DNA of 64,000 nucleotides from Desmodesmus armatus (taxonomy: Eukaryota > Chlorophyta > Chlorophyceae > Sphaeropleales > Scenedesmaceae), in the NCBI GenBank assembly GCA_007449985.2, contig VIIQ02000659.1, forward strand, positions 1 to 64,000, given 5' to 3'. Under the pieces are notes generated by a model. It saw only the letters and a list, made by a program, of their open reading frames with translations. It was not told where the DNA came from and ran no database searches. Made by a program: the position numbers and the translations under genes. Positions 44,393 to 56,500 of the stretch are shown here, piece by piece. Numbering within the stretch: position 1 is the stretch's first letter; every line of letters starts with the position of its first letter.

Positions 44393-46756
44393 ATGGCTTG
44401 ATGGACAGGATGGTTTGGTCCCTACTGGGCGGCAGCCTGTAGTGTCACTAGGGTCAATGTGCCCATGAGGTGTCGTGCAGCCTTGTTGCGCATGCAACTG
44501 TGGTGTGTGCTGGGTTGTATGTGCAGTTTGTGGACAGCGAGCTGCACAAACAACCCAGCACATGCGGTGTGTGTACATATGCGGGCCAATTGGGCATGTT
44601 GGTGGAGCTCACGACAGGCATTGTGAGGCTGTCTCGGGTTCCGTGGTTGTGGCTGATGTTGATTGGCATGCCAACATGGCAACCCCTGTTGCGTGGTCTG
44701 TCCTGCACTGGACGAAACATGAGACCACGTGTTCTGTGGTTGTGGCTGATGTTGACTGGCATGCCAACATGGCAACCCCTGTTGCGCGGTCTGTCCTGCA
44801 CTGGACGAAACATGAGACCACGGGTTCTGTGGTTGTGGCCGATGTTGACTGGCATGCCAACATGGCAACCCCTGTTGCGCGGTCTGTCCTGCACTGGACG
44901 AGACATGAGACCTTCGCGCAGAGATCGCAGGGTGGTGTGTGTACACGTCCGACTGGCAATGGTCGTTGCGGTGCTTTCCATACAGGACTGGAATGACGCT
45001 ATCCTTGCAGTGTGTGTACATCAGCGCAATCAGCAGGTGCCGACAGGCAGGGCAGGTTTGCAGGCTTTGCGTGTGATGCCTTACCTTGGTGTGCAGGACG
45101 TACTTGGCTGTTGTGCAAGGGTTTGGAAGATCTGCAGTCGGTTGCTTGTGCAGGTGTGTCATGTGGTCCGAAGTTGGGCTATGGCTTGATGGACAGGATG
45201 GTTTGGTCCCTACTGGGCGGCAGCCTGTAGTGTCACTAGGGTCAATGTGCCCATGAGGTGTCGTGCAGCCTTGTTGCGCATGCAACTGTGGTGTGTGCTG
45301 GGTTGTATGTGCAGTTTGTGGACAGCGAGCTGCACAAACAACCCAGCACATGCGGTGTGTGTACATATGCGGGCCAATTGGGCATGTTGGTGGAGCTCAC
45401 GACAGGCATTGTGAGGCTGTCTCGGGTTCCGTGGTTGTGGCTGATGTTGATTGGCATGCCAACATGGCAACCCCTGTTGCGTGGTCTGTCCTGCACTGGA
45501 CGAAACATGAGACCACGTGTTCTGTGGTTGTGGCTGATGTTGACTGGCATGCCAACATGGCAACCCCTGTTGCGCGGTCTGTCCTGCACTGGACGAAACA
45601 TGAGACCACGGGTTCTGTGGTTGTGGCCGATGTTGACTGGCATGCCAACATGGCAACCCCTGTTGCGCGGTCTGTCCTGCACTGGACGAGACATGAGACC
45701 TTCGCGCAGAGATCGCAGGGTGGTGTGTGTACACGTCCGACTGGCAATGGTCGTTGCGGTGCTTTCCATACAGGACTGGAATGACGCTATCCTTGCAGTG
45801 TGTGTACATCAGCGCAATCAGCAGGTGCCGACAGGCAGGGCAGGTTTGCAGGCTTTGCGTGTGATGCCTTACCTTGGTGTGCAGGACGTACTTGGCTGTT
45901 GTGCAAGGGTTTGGAAGATCTGCAGTCGGTTGCTTGTGCAGGTGTGTCATGTGGTCCGAAGTTGGGCTATGGCTTGATGGACAGGATGGTTTGGTCCCTA
46001 CTGGGCGGCAGCCTGTAGTGTCACTAGGGTCAATGTGCCCATGAGGTGTCGTGCAGCCTTGTTGCGCATGCAACTGTGGTGTGTGCTGGGTTGTATGTGC
46101 AGTTTGTGGACAGCGAGCTGCACAAACAACCCAGCACATGCGGTGTGTGTACATATGCGGGCCAATTGGGCATGTTGGTGGAGCTCACGACAGGCATTGT
46201 GAGGCTGTCTCGGGTTCCGTGGTTGTGGCTGATGTTGATTGGCATGCCAACATGGCAACCCCTGTTGCGTGGTCTGTCCTGCACTGGACGAAACATGAGA
46301 CCACGTGTTCTGTGGTTGTGGCTGATGTTGACTGGCATGCCAACATGGCAACCCCTGTTGCGCGGTCTGTCCTGCACTGGACGAAACATGAGACCACGGG
46401 TTCTGTGGTTGTGGCCGATGTTGACTGGCATGCCAACATGGCAACCCCTGTTGCGCGGTCTGTCCTGCACTGGACGAGACATGAGACCTTCGCGCAGAGA
46501 TCGCAGGGTGGTGTGTGTACACGTCCGACTGGCAATGGTCGTTGCGGTGCTTTCCATACAGGACTGGAATGACGCTATCCTTGCAGTGTGTGTACATCAG
46601 CGCAATCAGCAGGTGCCGACAGGCAGGGCAGGTTTGCAGGCTTTGCGTGTGATGCCTTACCTTGGTGTGCAGGACGTACTTGGCTGTTGTGCAAGGGTTT
46701 GGAAGATCTGCAGTCGGTTGCTTGTGCAGGTGTGTCATGTGGTCCGAAGTTGGGCT
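44393..46756. repeat. Three tandem copies of a 788-bp unit
   Basis: Units start at ATGGCTTGATGGACAGG at 44,393, 45,181 and 45,969. The array is exactly 3 x 788 bp, and the copies appear identical. Frames up to 314 codons are open on both strands across units because 93-bp subrepeats keep frame. No start context, domain or splice pattern supports a gene. Perfect identity means very recent expansion or an assembly duplication. Confidence 0.95.
44638..44916. repeat. Nested 93-bp subrepeats (three per 788-bp unit)
   Basis: GTTC(C/T)GTGGTTGTGG units start at 44,638, 44,731 and 44,824. The same triplet recurs in the other two 788-bp units at +788 and +1,576. Each holds TTGGCATGCCAACATGGCAA-like or TGACTGGCATGCCAACATGG sequence, which includes the palindrome TTGGCATGCCAA in the first subunit. 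A length of 93 bp is 31 codons, so open frames persist. Confidence 0.92.
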
Positions 46757-49700
46757 ATGAAGTTGTGTCTTGTTCTGCAGCCCGTGCATGCGTACGTGTG
46801 TGGGGCTTACCAAGGGATTACGTATGTTGTATTCAATGGCCAGCTACTAAGAGGCTGGTCCTGGTCAGGGGTGGCTTCCGCATTTTGATGCGTGCTGTGA
46901 GTTGTGTTGCCTGTGCTAAGCACGGGCCTGTGCTTTGCACAGGTTGATTGGATTGGAGGGCTTGTCTGGGTGTGTTCATACCATCTTGTGGCAGGGCACG
47001 ACTGCCTTGCTTGCACTTGAAATGTCCCGTGTTTCATACTCTATTATTTTCTCTGTGGTTGGGTGTTGGACGCTCTGCGGTTGGGTGTGGACGAGCCAAA
47101 TGCACTTTGGGCTCTGCTCTGGGACCAGGAGGGAGGGGAGGAAGGCATGTTATGGCAGGGAGGGAGGCTGATGGCAGTCAGCAGGAGGGGGATTGTTGCA
47201 CTCGTAGCTTTGAGATTTGGGCGCGCGCAATTTACTGCATGTTGCGTGCCACATGTCGTCGGCAGGGTTGTTGTGTATCTGTGTGCATGTAGGACTCTTG
47301 GGGTATGTCTATACGTCACGGTTATGTTGTTGCGTTTGCATTGTGGTGTACAGTAAGCCGACCCTGAGGGTGTTCAGTGCTGCTGTCAAGCCGTCAGCCG
47401 GCACTCCTCGGGTCGCACACATTACAACCAGGGTATGTAGTCGCCAGGGACGGGTCTCTGGACCCGCAGACCCCTGTAGCGGCTTGCTTGTGTACATTTC
47501 GTGCTTTGTGTGCACCCTCACATGCCATGCTCATGTTTCTGCTTGCACAGCTGTGTGTGTGTTTCTGTAGGGTTGCCGTTGCACCCTGGTACAATTGGCC
47601 ACGGGGCAACGCTCCCTGCCTCTCTTGCACCTCAACCATGCCACCGACGCTGCCGCTGTTGCAGACTCGTGCCCCACCTGCAGCGACCATGTCACTTTGG
47701 CGCTGGTTTACTGCACCAAACAGCAAGCAGGTTCGCTGTGCAACCTGATTGAGCGAAGCATTGTTTGCGCGCCGCTCGGCCCTTGGCGAGTGCTCACTGT
47801 GGCGTTTGCTGGGTTCCTGCCTTTGTGGCGTTTGCTGGGTCCCTGTGCGGCCTGCTCACCCCTTGCCTGTGTGCAAGTATTCTTGGCGGCATATGCTTAG
47901 GCGTGTGGCTGGCCAGTAGCTGCTTATCATTGTGAATGCCTGGTGTCGAGTGTTGTGTACAGATGGGCAGACTGCGTTGGCGAGCGGCTGCTGTAGGCTG
48001 CAGGACTCCAGCATGCTACGAGGGGGTTGGCTTACTGTCTGGGAGGATGGCGTCAGGTGGGGTGCCTGAGTGATGGCCTATGGTGTGTCTGCGTTTCTGC
48101 CCGAGGTTCCGACAGGGTATGCCAGTGCCAAGCTGCGGCCCTTGGGTCAGTCTTGCGTTGCAATCTGCAATGAAGTGTGGAGGTGTGCCACACGGTTGAT
48201 GTGCGTGCTTTGCGACTCTCTTTGATGCCACCCAGCTGTTGAGGCACTATTATGGCTGGTGCAGTGTGTGCATGGTGGCTCTTTCTGTCTGTAGGACTGT
48301 GGGTTTGTTGTATGACTGATTTGGGAGGTGGGACGGTGGGTGGGTAGTTGTGCATTTCCGCTGCTGCGCTTGCCACAGCTGGCTGCTTTGGTTGCCTGCT
48401 CAGCTCGGTCAATCCCTGGATGTCTGTTGTCATTACTGCGTAGCGTGTGTCTGGATCGCTGCATGCTGGGGGCTGCTGCAATGCAGGGTTGGCAGCTCTG
48501 ACCGCTGTTTCAGCAACAGTGTAGGGCTTGGTACAGTTGCAAACTGTTGATGCTTGTACCTGCTGAGGCTATGGCCTGCCCTGCACCTGCGCACCTTGCT
48601 GTGTGCCCTTGAGCAGGGCCAGGATGGGCCAGGACGTGACACTGTTGAGGTGCGTCCCCAGGGTGCCACATAGTGGGGGCCTCGCTAGACGCCTTTCTGC
48701 GTGGGCAGCAATGCGTGGTAGAGGTGCACCCAAGCACTGCCAATGGGAAAAGCAGGCATGGCTGCCTGCATGCTGTGTGGGCGCCTTGTGCTGGTGCTGC
48801 ATGCTATGCTGTGGTGGATTCTGAGGGTGAAGGAGATGTGTTTGGAACGTGACGGTGTTGCCTGGCTTGCTACACAGCACAAAGACACCGCCTGTTGCTG
48901 CCAGCACTAGAGGTGCCAGGCTGTGTGTAGGTGGGATAGTCAGTGTTGCAATCTTCTTTCAGCCACCTGTTCAGGCTTTGCTGGTTGCGCACGCTGCACG
49001 CCTTACCCTGGAATCAGGAGGTATATGTGGGGCAAAGGTTGGCAGTGTCCCGGCAGGAATGTCTGCAAACAAAGTGCACGCAGGCCAGCCAGGCAAGGAA
49101 TCCGTCATGTTGTTATCTGTGTATCTGCTCCATCTGCTGTGGCGCCCAAAGTTCTTCTTGAGCCCGTTTCTTTGCTTTCTGGTCCTGCTCAGGCTGGGGA
49201 GGCCTTGCTGTGTTGCTGGTGTGTTTGCATGCTCGAGGATGCATACCATCTACAGGAGAGATGCACAACTTGCTGCATCTCAGCCTTGCGCCGCTGTTGC
49301 CGAGACTAGGCCCGCATGCACCTGTGCATCGTTGCGCCGGTTTCTGTGGGTGCGTGGGTGAAGCCTGCTGGTCTGTAGTGTGCGTTGTGAAGGCCGTTGT
49401 AAGGTAACTGTGATGGCTGTGCTGGTGGCTTGTGGAGCACTTGGCTGGTTGGGCCTGATGTGCAGCAACTCCTGTACAGGAGGCATCGCGCAGTTGTCAA
49501 CACACACCCAGTGTACGAATTGCTGTATCAGCACACTCAGCGTGATAGGCTGTGTCGACGCGGCTTGTGCATGTGATGCTGTGTCGTGTGAGAGTAGGTG
49601 TGCGCCAGGTGGCAGTGCTGTTTCGTGCAGCTATACGAGAGGCTGTGTGTCCTGGCTGCATCGCCCGCTGGTAGCGGTTCCACATGCTGGCTTCACTGCT

Positions 49701-51364
49701 GAAGGAAGGCTGCCCATGTTGGCTTTCTTACGACCGATCATTATGTGGCAGCTGCCGGCCTGCGCTAAGTGGCTTCTGGAGGTGTCTGTCTGCTGTCGGG
49801 CGCATGATTGCATCTGCTGCAGTCATCCCCTTCACCGCCATGTGCGGGTGTTGACGCCAAATGCTATCGGCTGGAGCTGCTTGGGCGCCAGTGAGGCACT
49901 TCTGTTGCTGTTGGTTGGTTCATCACAGCTCCAGGCTGTGCTGGTGCTGGCGGGTGTCTCCATACTGCTTGTTTACGGTGTCGCCCCGTGCCTTGTATAT
50001 GCAGCGGCTTCACCCACTGTTTGTTGTGACAGAGTACCTTGACGGCTGCCTGGTGGTGTCAAATTCTTGATTGGCTTGTGGTGTTATGTCGGCCTTTTGC
50101 AACTACAGATCGGCGCGCCTGCACCCGTCCTTTCCTTGCTGCAGTCTCCTTGGCTGCTGGTCCTGCAAAACGTCAGTGCCCCTCTGGGCGCAGGCTGTGG
50201 CGGGCCCCATGGACAGGCCCATTTCATGTGATGCGCAGCCTGCTGTCATGCAGGCATGCTTCTGTCTGGGCACATCTGCAGATCGGTTGAGGAACCCACT
50301 GTGCAATGGCTACAGCGGCAGCGAGATATGCAGCTGTACAGCCTGCACCAGTGTGCAGTGTGCCACGTGGAATAAGGTCTTTTGCAGTGGTGCTGTGGCG
50401 TTGCTTTGTTTTATTGGGCCGGGAGTGTCATGTCTGGATTCCAGTGTGTGTTGCTCCTGTGCAGTACTGTGTGTGCCTTCTATCAGACACAACAGAGAGC
50501 TGTGGTGGTTGCCCGCGCAGGCGGTGGTGAGCTGTTAATGAGAGTTGCTGTTACATTTAGGTTGCATAGATCGTTGCTTTGTATTGCCTTCTGATCCAGT
50601 TGCATTCAAGGGTGGATGCTGTAGCCAGTGTCAGCTCGCTGCAGCGATGAAATGCTGGATGGTTGCTGCCATTGCTTCCTGCATGGTTGAGCATGACTGG
50701 TGGCAACAGTCAGCGGCTGTGGGCTCTGGTTGCATGCTGCGGCCAGCATCCGGGATGATGTGATGTGTTGCGGTTATATGTACACATGCTGCAATGCTTG
50801 AAGTGGAGGTGGGCTGCTGTCGCGTGTGCTGAGAGGTTGCTGGTGCTTGTCCAGCTGCACTCGCAATCGGATGAACTGTGCCTGCAGCTCTTCGGCCTTG
50901 TGAGTGGCCACAGTGCTGCATTATGCATCCAGCCGTTTGTAGGCTAGTCTGAGTGTGTGTGGGATCTCCGCTGCTGCGATTAGTTGCCGACAACTTGTTG
51001 TAGTGCTTGGCAGCTGCACTGTGTCAGCCGCTGCCACACTTAGTCGGCCTTACTTGGGGAACCGTGTTGTTGAAGTGACAGCTGGGGTTACTGGCAGCTG
51101 CTTGCACTGTCAGTGCAGTGGCACAAGCCAAGGCACTGCGGAGTAAGCAGGTGCATGTCAGTTGGCATCTAGCTTGGGCATCTGTGGTGGTAACGATACA
51201 CAAGTTGACAGAAGCGACGTACATTCTTCAGTACAAAACAGCGCAACACAGCACATCTGCACCCAGCGCAGACACAAGCTGGCAGCTTGCGCATATGTGC
51301 CAAGTCACAGGCTACCACAATTGAGGCAGCTACTTGTAGGGACCGACAACACCGGGCAGGCTGA
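46757..51364. other. 4.6 kb without a recognisable gene
   Basis: The plus strand is rich in TG/GTG/TGC and poor in AG/GA runs. Open frames of 100-220 codons are frequent but are Cys/Val/Leu-rich on one strand and Gln/Thr/His-rich on the other, as expected from composition. No domain, no consistent splice-phase chain and no tandem repeat were found. It may contain the long 3' region of HSCB (minus strand) or non-coding RNA. I could not find a TGTAA signal close behind HSCB. Confidence 0.5.
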
Positions 51365-53151
51365 TCAATCAAGCTTGGCTGCGATGGCTTCTTCCAGCCG
51401 CACCCAGTATGACAACTGTGCTGTCAGCTGCCTGGCGGCTTCTAGGTCTCCTGCTGCAAATGCCTTGGAGAGCTCCTGGCATGCTGCTGCCTCCCGCTGC
51501 TTGTTTGCTGTGTGCATCTGCACAAGCCGTTCCTGGTCATCCTCTGCCTCCACCTCCTCCCTAGCCTCCATCACCTGCAGGAGCACCAGCCACCATCACC
51601 ATGTTCACACAAATTCCCAGCAGGTTCCTTGTGCATATAGCAAGAAAGCCTGGGCCGGTTGCGGCCAGCCACCACCAGTGGCAGAAAACACAAGCAGCGG
51701 TCTTGTGTACCCCAGGGTAGGGTTGAAAGCAGCACCAAGAGCCGGTGATGTCCAACATGGAAGCAAGGTTGTGTGTATGTATGTAGCTGATAGCTGACGG
51801 CAAAAAGTGGTCGGTGTTGGTGAATGCAAGGGTGCAGAAGTGATGCCAGCAATGACAACCCAAATGTACACTTGACATGCCAGACTGGAGTGGCAGGCAG
51901 CTGGCTGCCCAACTACCCTGTGACAATCACTATTACTGGTACTGCTACACAAGTAGCAGCATGGACAAGTAGCAGCATGGACAAGTGGACATCACACAAA
52001 GTGGACAAGCAGCAGTGTGGTGCGCACCTCCATGAGCAGCTCAGGGTCTGCGATGGTGCCCTCCAAGTGCTCCTCAGCACTCACGCCAGACAGCAGCAGC
52101 TGCAGCACCCACACCACAGGCAGTCTTGCTCAGCAATCCAAGTGGCCTTGGGTCAAGCATAGTAGCCACTCAGCCTCAGCATGCAGCACACTCTGCTGCT
52201 GCTGCTGGCTGGTACTGCTGCTACTCCCCAAGCTTTCTATAAGCGTACAACAAACAACACCAGGTGGTAGCGGCAGCAAGTAACGGCAGCTGGGCATGCC
52301 AGGAGATGCTGTTGTGGGTGGCACACGTGCACATGCTGCTTGCTACTCTCACCATGTAGTTGGCCCTGGAGAGGGGCCGCCGTAACACTCCATATGCCTG
52401 GTTGACCCGCGTTGCCTGCTCTGCGCTGAACTGCTGCTCCTCTGGAGTCCTGTTGACTGCCTTATCTGGGTGTAGCTGCCACTGCAGCAGCTTGTAGCGC
52501 TTTTCTAGGGCAGCTGGGTCCAGGTCAAATGTGGGCTGGTTGCTGTCAGGGGTAAGGCAACAGGTGGCAGCGCAGGCAGGCATGGATGAATGGTTGAACA
52601 CAATGGATGGAATGACAGTTGCACTGCACATTCAACAGCTGCGGTCCATAATTTGTGAATGCTGACGCACTTCGGAAGCCTGTCCATTCGCTACATTGTC
52701 AGTAATTCAGGTGCATGATGCACCAGACTGCTGCGACGAATGCATGGTCAAGTAACTCATGTCACTTTGCATATGACGCCTTCATACAAGCTTGGTCAAG
52801 GTGGACTCACATGCCCAGCATGTCAAAGTGTGTCAGGGTAGGGTCACTGGGTTGAATCTTGTCACAGGCCTGGCACACCAAACCGCCTCGGTGGAACCGG
52901 TCATGACAGCTCCAACATGTGGCCTCCTGCTCTTCAAAACTGATTGGGGAGCCCTTGTGCGTGTGTTGGTGAGAACAACTGGCTGTGTGGTTGGACCTGA
53001 GCCGCTCCAAGACAGGCAGGCTGTCAGCAGGGTACCGCTGTTGTAGCAGTTGTGGTGCTGCTGCTGCAGTGGCTGATGGGAGGAGGATTTGCTGCACTGC
53101 GGCTACAGCTGGGAGGAGCCTTCTAGATAGGCACAGCACCAAATGCGACAT
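51365..53151 (-). CDS. HSCB: HSCB, mitochondrial J-domain co-chaperone for Fe-S cluster assembly
   Basis: Four exons in phase: 53,151-52,811; 52,542-52,353; 52,099-52,028; 51,574-51,365 (270 residues). The N-terminus MSHLVLCLSRRLLPAVAAVQ is Arg/Leu/Ala-rich without acid, as in a mitochondrial presequence. Cys79-W-S-Cys82 and Cys93-Q-A-Cys96 form the zinc site seen in eukaryotic HSCB. The J domain (~108-177) has FDMLGINQPTFDLDP, ALEKRYKLLQWQ and the HPD motif at 138-140, essential for stimulating HSP70 ATPase. The C-terminal helices (GTIADPELLMEVMEAREEVE) bind the ISCU scaffold. It hands the Fe-S cluster on ISCU to mitochondrial HSP70. The length is slightly above human HSCB. It is divergent from CFAP52. 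An in-frame Met further upstream exists, but the chosen one gives the better targeting peptide. Confidence 0.95.
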
Positions 53152-53543
53152 GGAATGCGCGTACAAAGGGCAGCAGGGAGTTGGGTGACGTAGATCAGAA
53201 GGCAAGGTCAAGGTGGAGTGGATGTTGTGAGTGGAAAGAACTGTTTGTCACAATCAACATCACCTGTTTGTTCCCTTCTAACCTTTCTCGCTTCTGATCT
53301 GCATTTGCATCATGCAAACTGCATGGTTTACTAACCATGTTTGACCTTCAGTCTGAACTCAAAGCACCCTTCATAATGATGCTGACTCTTCTGAAGGTTG
53401 TCCGTTCTGGTCTGATATCCAACTGTCTTTGCCTCATCCGAACAGCCCTGTGCCGCTGTCTAGTGCATCTCCCTCCCACTGTTTCCCAGTTGCACCACCA
53501 GGAGTGATGCATGCATGAGCTAGCCACCAAGAGCTCAACAATC
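53152..53543. promoter_or_regulatory. Shared bidirectional promoter of HSCB and CFAP52
   Basis: About 390 bp lie between the two start codons. Two inverted repeats lie side by side: TTTGCAT-C-ATGCAAA at 53,304-53,318 and CATGGTT-TACT-AACCATG at 53,322-53,339. No TATA box is seen. Upstream ATGs at 53,507 and 53,515 (out of frame, quickly closed) and 53,511 (in frame) precede the CFAP52 start and may lie in its leader. Confidence 0.6.
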
Positions 53544-56500
53544 ATGGCACAACCTCTAAACCTCCTCAGTTGCATAGGTGCGGACGTGCTTGCAGCTCCA
53601 CAACAGCACAGCTGGTGAAAAGCTGGACTGCTCGCTGCTACTGGGCATGCAACCAGTCCTTAAAGGAACAATCATGCTTCAAATTTTCCAGGTTTTGCTG
53701 GAGAAGTGCAAAACGGGCTGCTGCTGCACCCAGATGGCCACACACTCATCTACCCTCTGGTGCGTCACAATTGTGTCACAAGCCAGCTGATGGAAAGCCA
53801 CAGCAGCACATGCCTCTTCTGACGTGTGCACCTGCTGACATCTGCGGGCTTGTCCACTTGCTGCAGGGCTCAACCATAGTGTTGCGGGACAAGCAGGACT
53901 CCAGCGCACAGGAGTTCTTGCAGGTGCTGCTGGCAATGGAATAGGCTAGTTTATGATGGTGTGCGTGCTTATGTATGATTCTACCACACATCAGTGGTTG
54001 GCATACCATGTCCCTGCAATCGACACTGCCGATGCATCCAAGCACGGTACAACATCCCTGCCAGCACGATGCAGACTGGTTGTCCCTGCATCCTTGCTGC
54101 AGGGGCACACTGGCAGGGTGTCATGCCTAGCCCTGTCACCTTCAGGGCGCCTGCTGGCGTCAGGACAGATCACATATCTGGGATTCACAGCAGGTGCGCA
54201 GGAGGCTGCTGAGACGTCAGCATGGCAGGTGTTGGCATGTGTCCTGCAGCAGGTCGTCAGGCTCCATGCCCAGCACAGCATGACATGTTGACCTCACAGC
54301 AACCACTGTTCAGCTGGCCCAGCACGAGGGCGGCGTGCATGGCACCGTGCCAATCACAGCGTCCGCACCTCATGCGGCACTGCAGCACACGGAGTCCACT
54401 GGGCAGCAGGCATGTGAGATTGGGCAGCATGTGGCGCATGAGTGTGCTTGCTGCTGTCCTGCAGACATCATCATCTGGGACCTGGAGACCCGCAGCTTGC
54501 TGCACAGACTGCAGTTGCAGAAGGTAAGTCTGCGCCTGGCGGCAGACGTCAGTCACGCGCATGCGTGCCATCGTGCAGCACAGCTTGGCTCAACAGCGCA
54601 ACATGGCCCAGGGGTGCATCCACAGTGCAGGGACGTATAGCCTGTCCCAAGCACCCCTTGCTGCCAGACAGGCACAGCATGAATTACTGTTGCGGCCCTC
54701 CTTGCCTGCACCAGGTCAAGATCCAGGCACTGGCGTTCTCCCCAGATGAGCAGCGGCTGGCCTCTCTTGGTGGGCAAGATGACAACTCACTGGTGTGTAT
54801 GGGTTGTCAGCACAAATTGTGCCGCACATGAGTCCACTGTGCTTTCCCAGAAGCTAGCGCTACTGCGGGTGACCCTCAAAGCAGCTGTGCTGCATCAGCA
54901 CTGCATGATGGGCAAAACGTGTCTGACTGAACAGACCAGGCCTTTGTATACCGCAAACATGCATGTTTGGTTGCAGTTGCCAGCACGCAGACGGGATCCT
55001 GCCATGTACCGGGTGGCGTTCACTGCAATGCCTGGGCTTGCATGCAGATGGCGATCTTGCTGAACGTGTGCTGTGCCATGCTGCGCAGGTGCTGTGGGAT
55101 GTTGCCACTGGCGAGGCCATCTGCGGCAGCCCAACACATGCAGACTTTGTGCTGTGCTGCCGCTTCTTCAGCAATCAGAGCGACAAGCTCATCACAGCAG
55201 GCAACTACAACCTGCAGGTGCTCTGCAGGTCGCATGCAGCAGCAGCAGTAGCACTGTCGTCAGCACAGCAACACGTTGTGGCAAAGTAGTTATGTCTGCC
55301 AGCATCTGCAATGACCACATCAGGGTTGGCGTTGCTGCAGCACACTCTTCCGCAGCAGTCGGCCTGACTGTCATGAAGGCCCCAGGGGCTGTGCAGTCAG
55401 TATGCGCAGTCACCTGTGCATCACACTTTGTGCTGTGTCTGCAGATCTGGACGTATGACCAGCAGAACAACAAGCTGCGCCCAGAGAATGTGAAGCTGGG
55501 CAACCTGCAGCGGCAGTTCCGCAGCCTGGAGGTTGATGAGCAGGACAGGTTTGCGTATGCCGGGTCCACCTCTGGCGACGTGTTGCAGGTGTGCACGCGC
55601 TTGTGCTGGTGCTGGCACTGCTAGCTGTGCTGTGGCCTTAGCGAGAGCTGACGGGCTTGCTGGTTGTGCAGTGATGCAGCACCCAATCACAATACAGTAC
55701 AGCGTGCGGCACAGCAACAACCCTCAACTGTGCAGGAGCACAGCTTAGCGGGCAGCCAGCACAGCCATGTGACCAATTGCGGTGCCACATGCCACACACT
55801 CCGAGCCTATCATGCATTGCAGTGCAGGGTGTCACACCACACATACACGTAGCATGCTGTTGTGTGCAGGTCTGGAAGATGTTCAGCCCTGACGCAAGGC
55901 ATAGGCTACTCGGCAGGAAAGCAGACAATGACTCAGCACAATGACTTGCCCATGTGCCTGCAGGTCAGTCTGGACCATGGGCTGCTCTGCAACACCGGCC
56001 CTGCAAAGCACCCCCTGCAGATGGCCGTCACAGCAGCAGCTCGCTCCCCAACGGGCACCATCCTGCTGGGCAGCGGGGATGGCACGCTTGCGCTGCTGAA
56101 CCCTGAGAACGAGCCCAACCCTGCAAACCCCAAGCAGCTGAAGAAGCTGAGTGTCATCACCTCGGTGCGCGTGGACGGTGGCATCACCAGCATCGCAGTG
56201 GATGCAGCAGCCAGCAGGATGGTGCCGCTGGGCAGGAACCCCACTGGCGGTGGGATGAGCTTCACGGTGTATGTGGGCACCAACAAGTCCAACATATACA
56301 AGGTGGTCTTCGACCCAGTGGCTAAGAAGTGAGTTGCATTGCGCCTGCCGGGTGCCGCAGGTTCATGCAGTGGCAGGTGACAGCGAATACCGTGCAAGAC
56401 AGATAGTGACATATTGGGCCGGCTCTGCAGCCGGCAGATAATGCGCCCAGGCGTCAATCCTGGGGCACGTGTTTGATGGATGCACCCCTTGCATTATCCT

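Noticed and set aside
44422..45366. Minus-strand 314-codon ORF and plus-strand 239-codon ORF repeated in the 788-bp array as proteins
   Set aside because: They are open only because 93-bp subrepeats preserve frame. Opposite strands are open simultaneously and there is no domain or splice evidence.
49380..50042. 220-codon plus-strand ORF rich in Cys, Val and Leu as a membrane protein
   Set aside because: The composition follows the TG-rich strand bias of the whole region. Similar ORFs appear in every frame, and no Kozak, splice or homology support was found.
55870..55946. Extra CFAP52 exon reading VWKMFSPDARHRLLG after a TGCAG acceptor
   Set aside because: It meets an in-frame stop before any donor, and the family sequence is already continuous from DVLQ (exon 8) to VSLDHGLLCNTGPAKH (exon 9).
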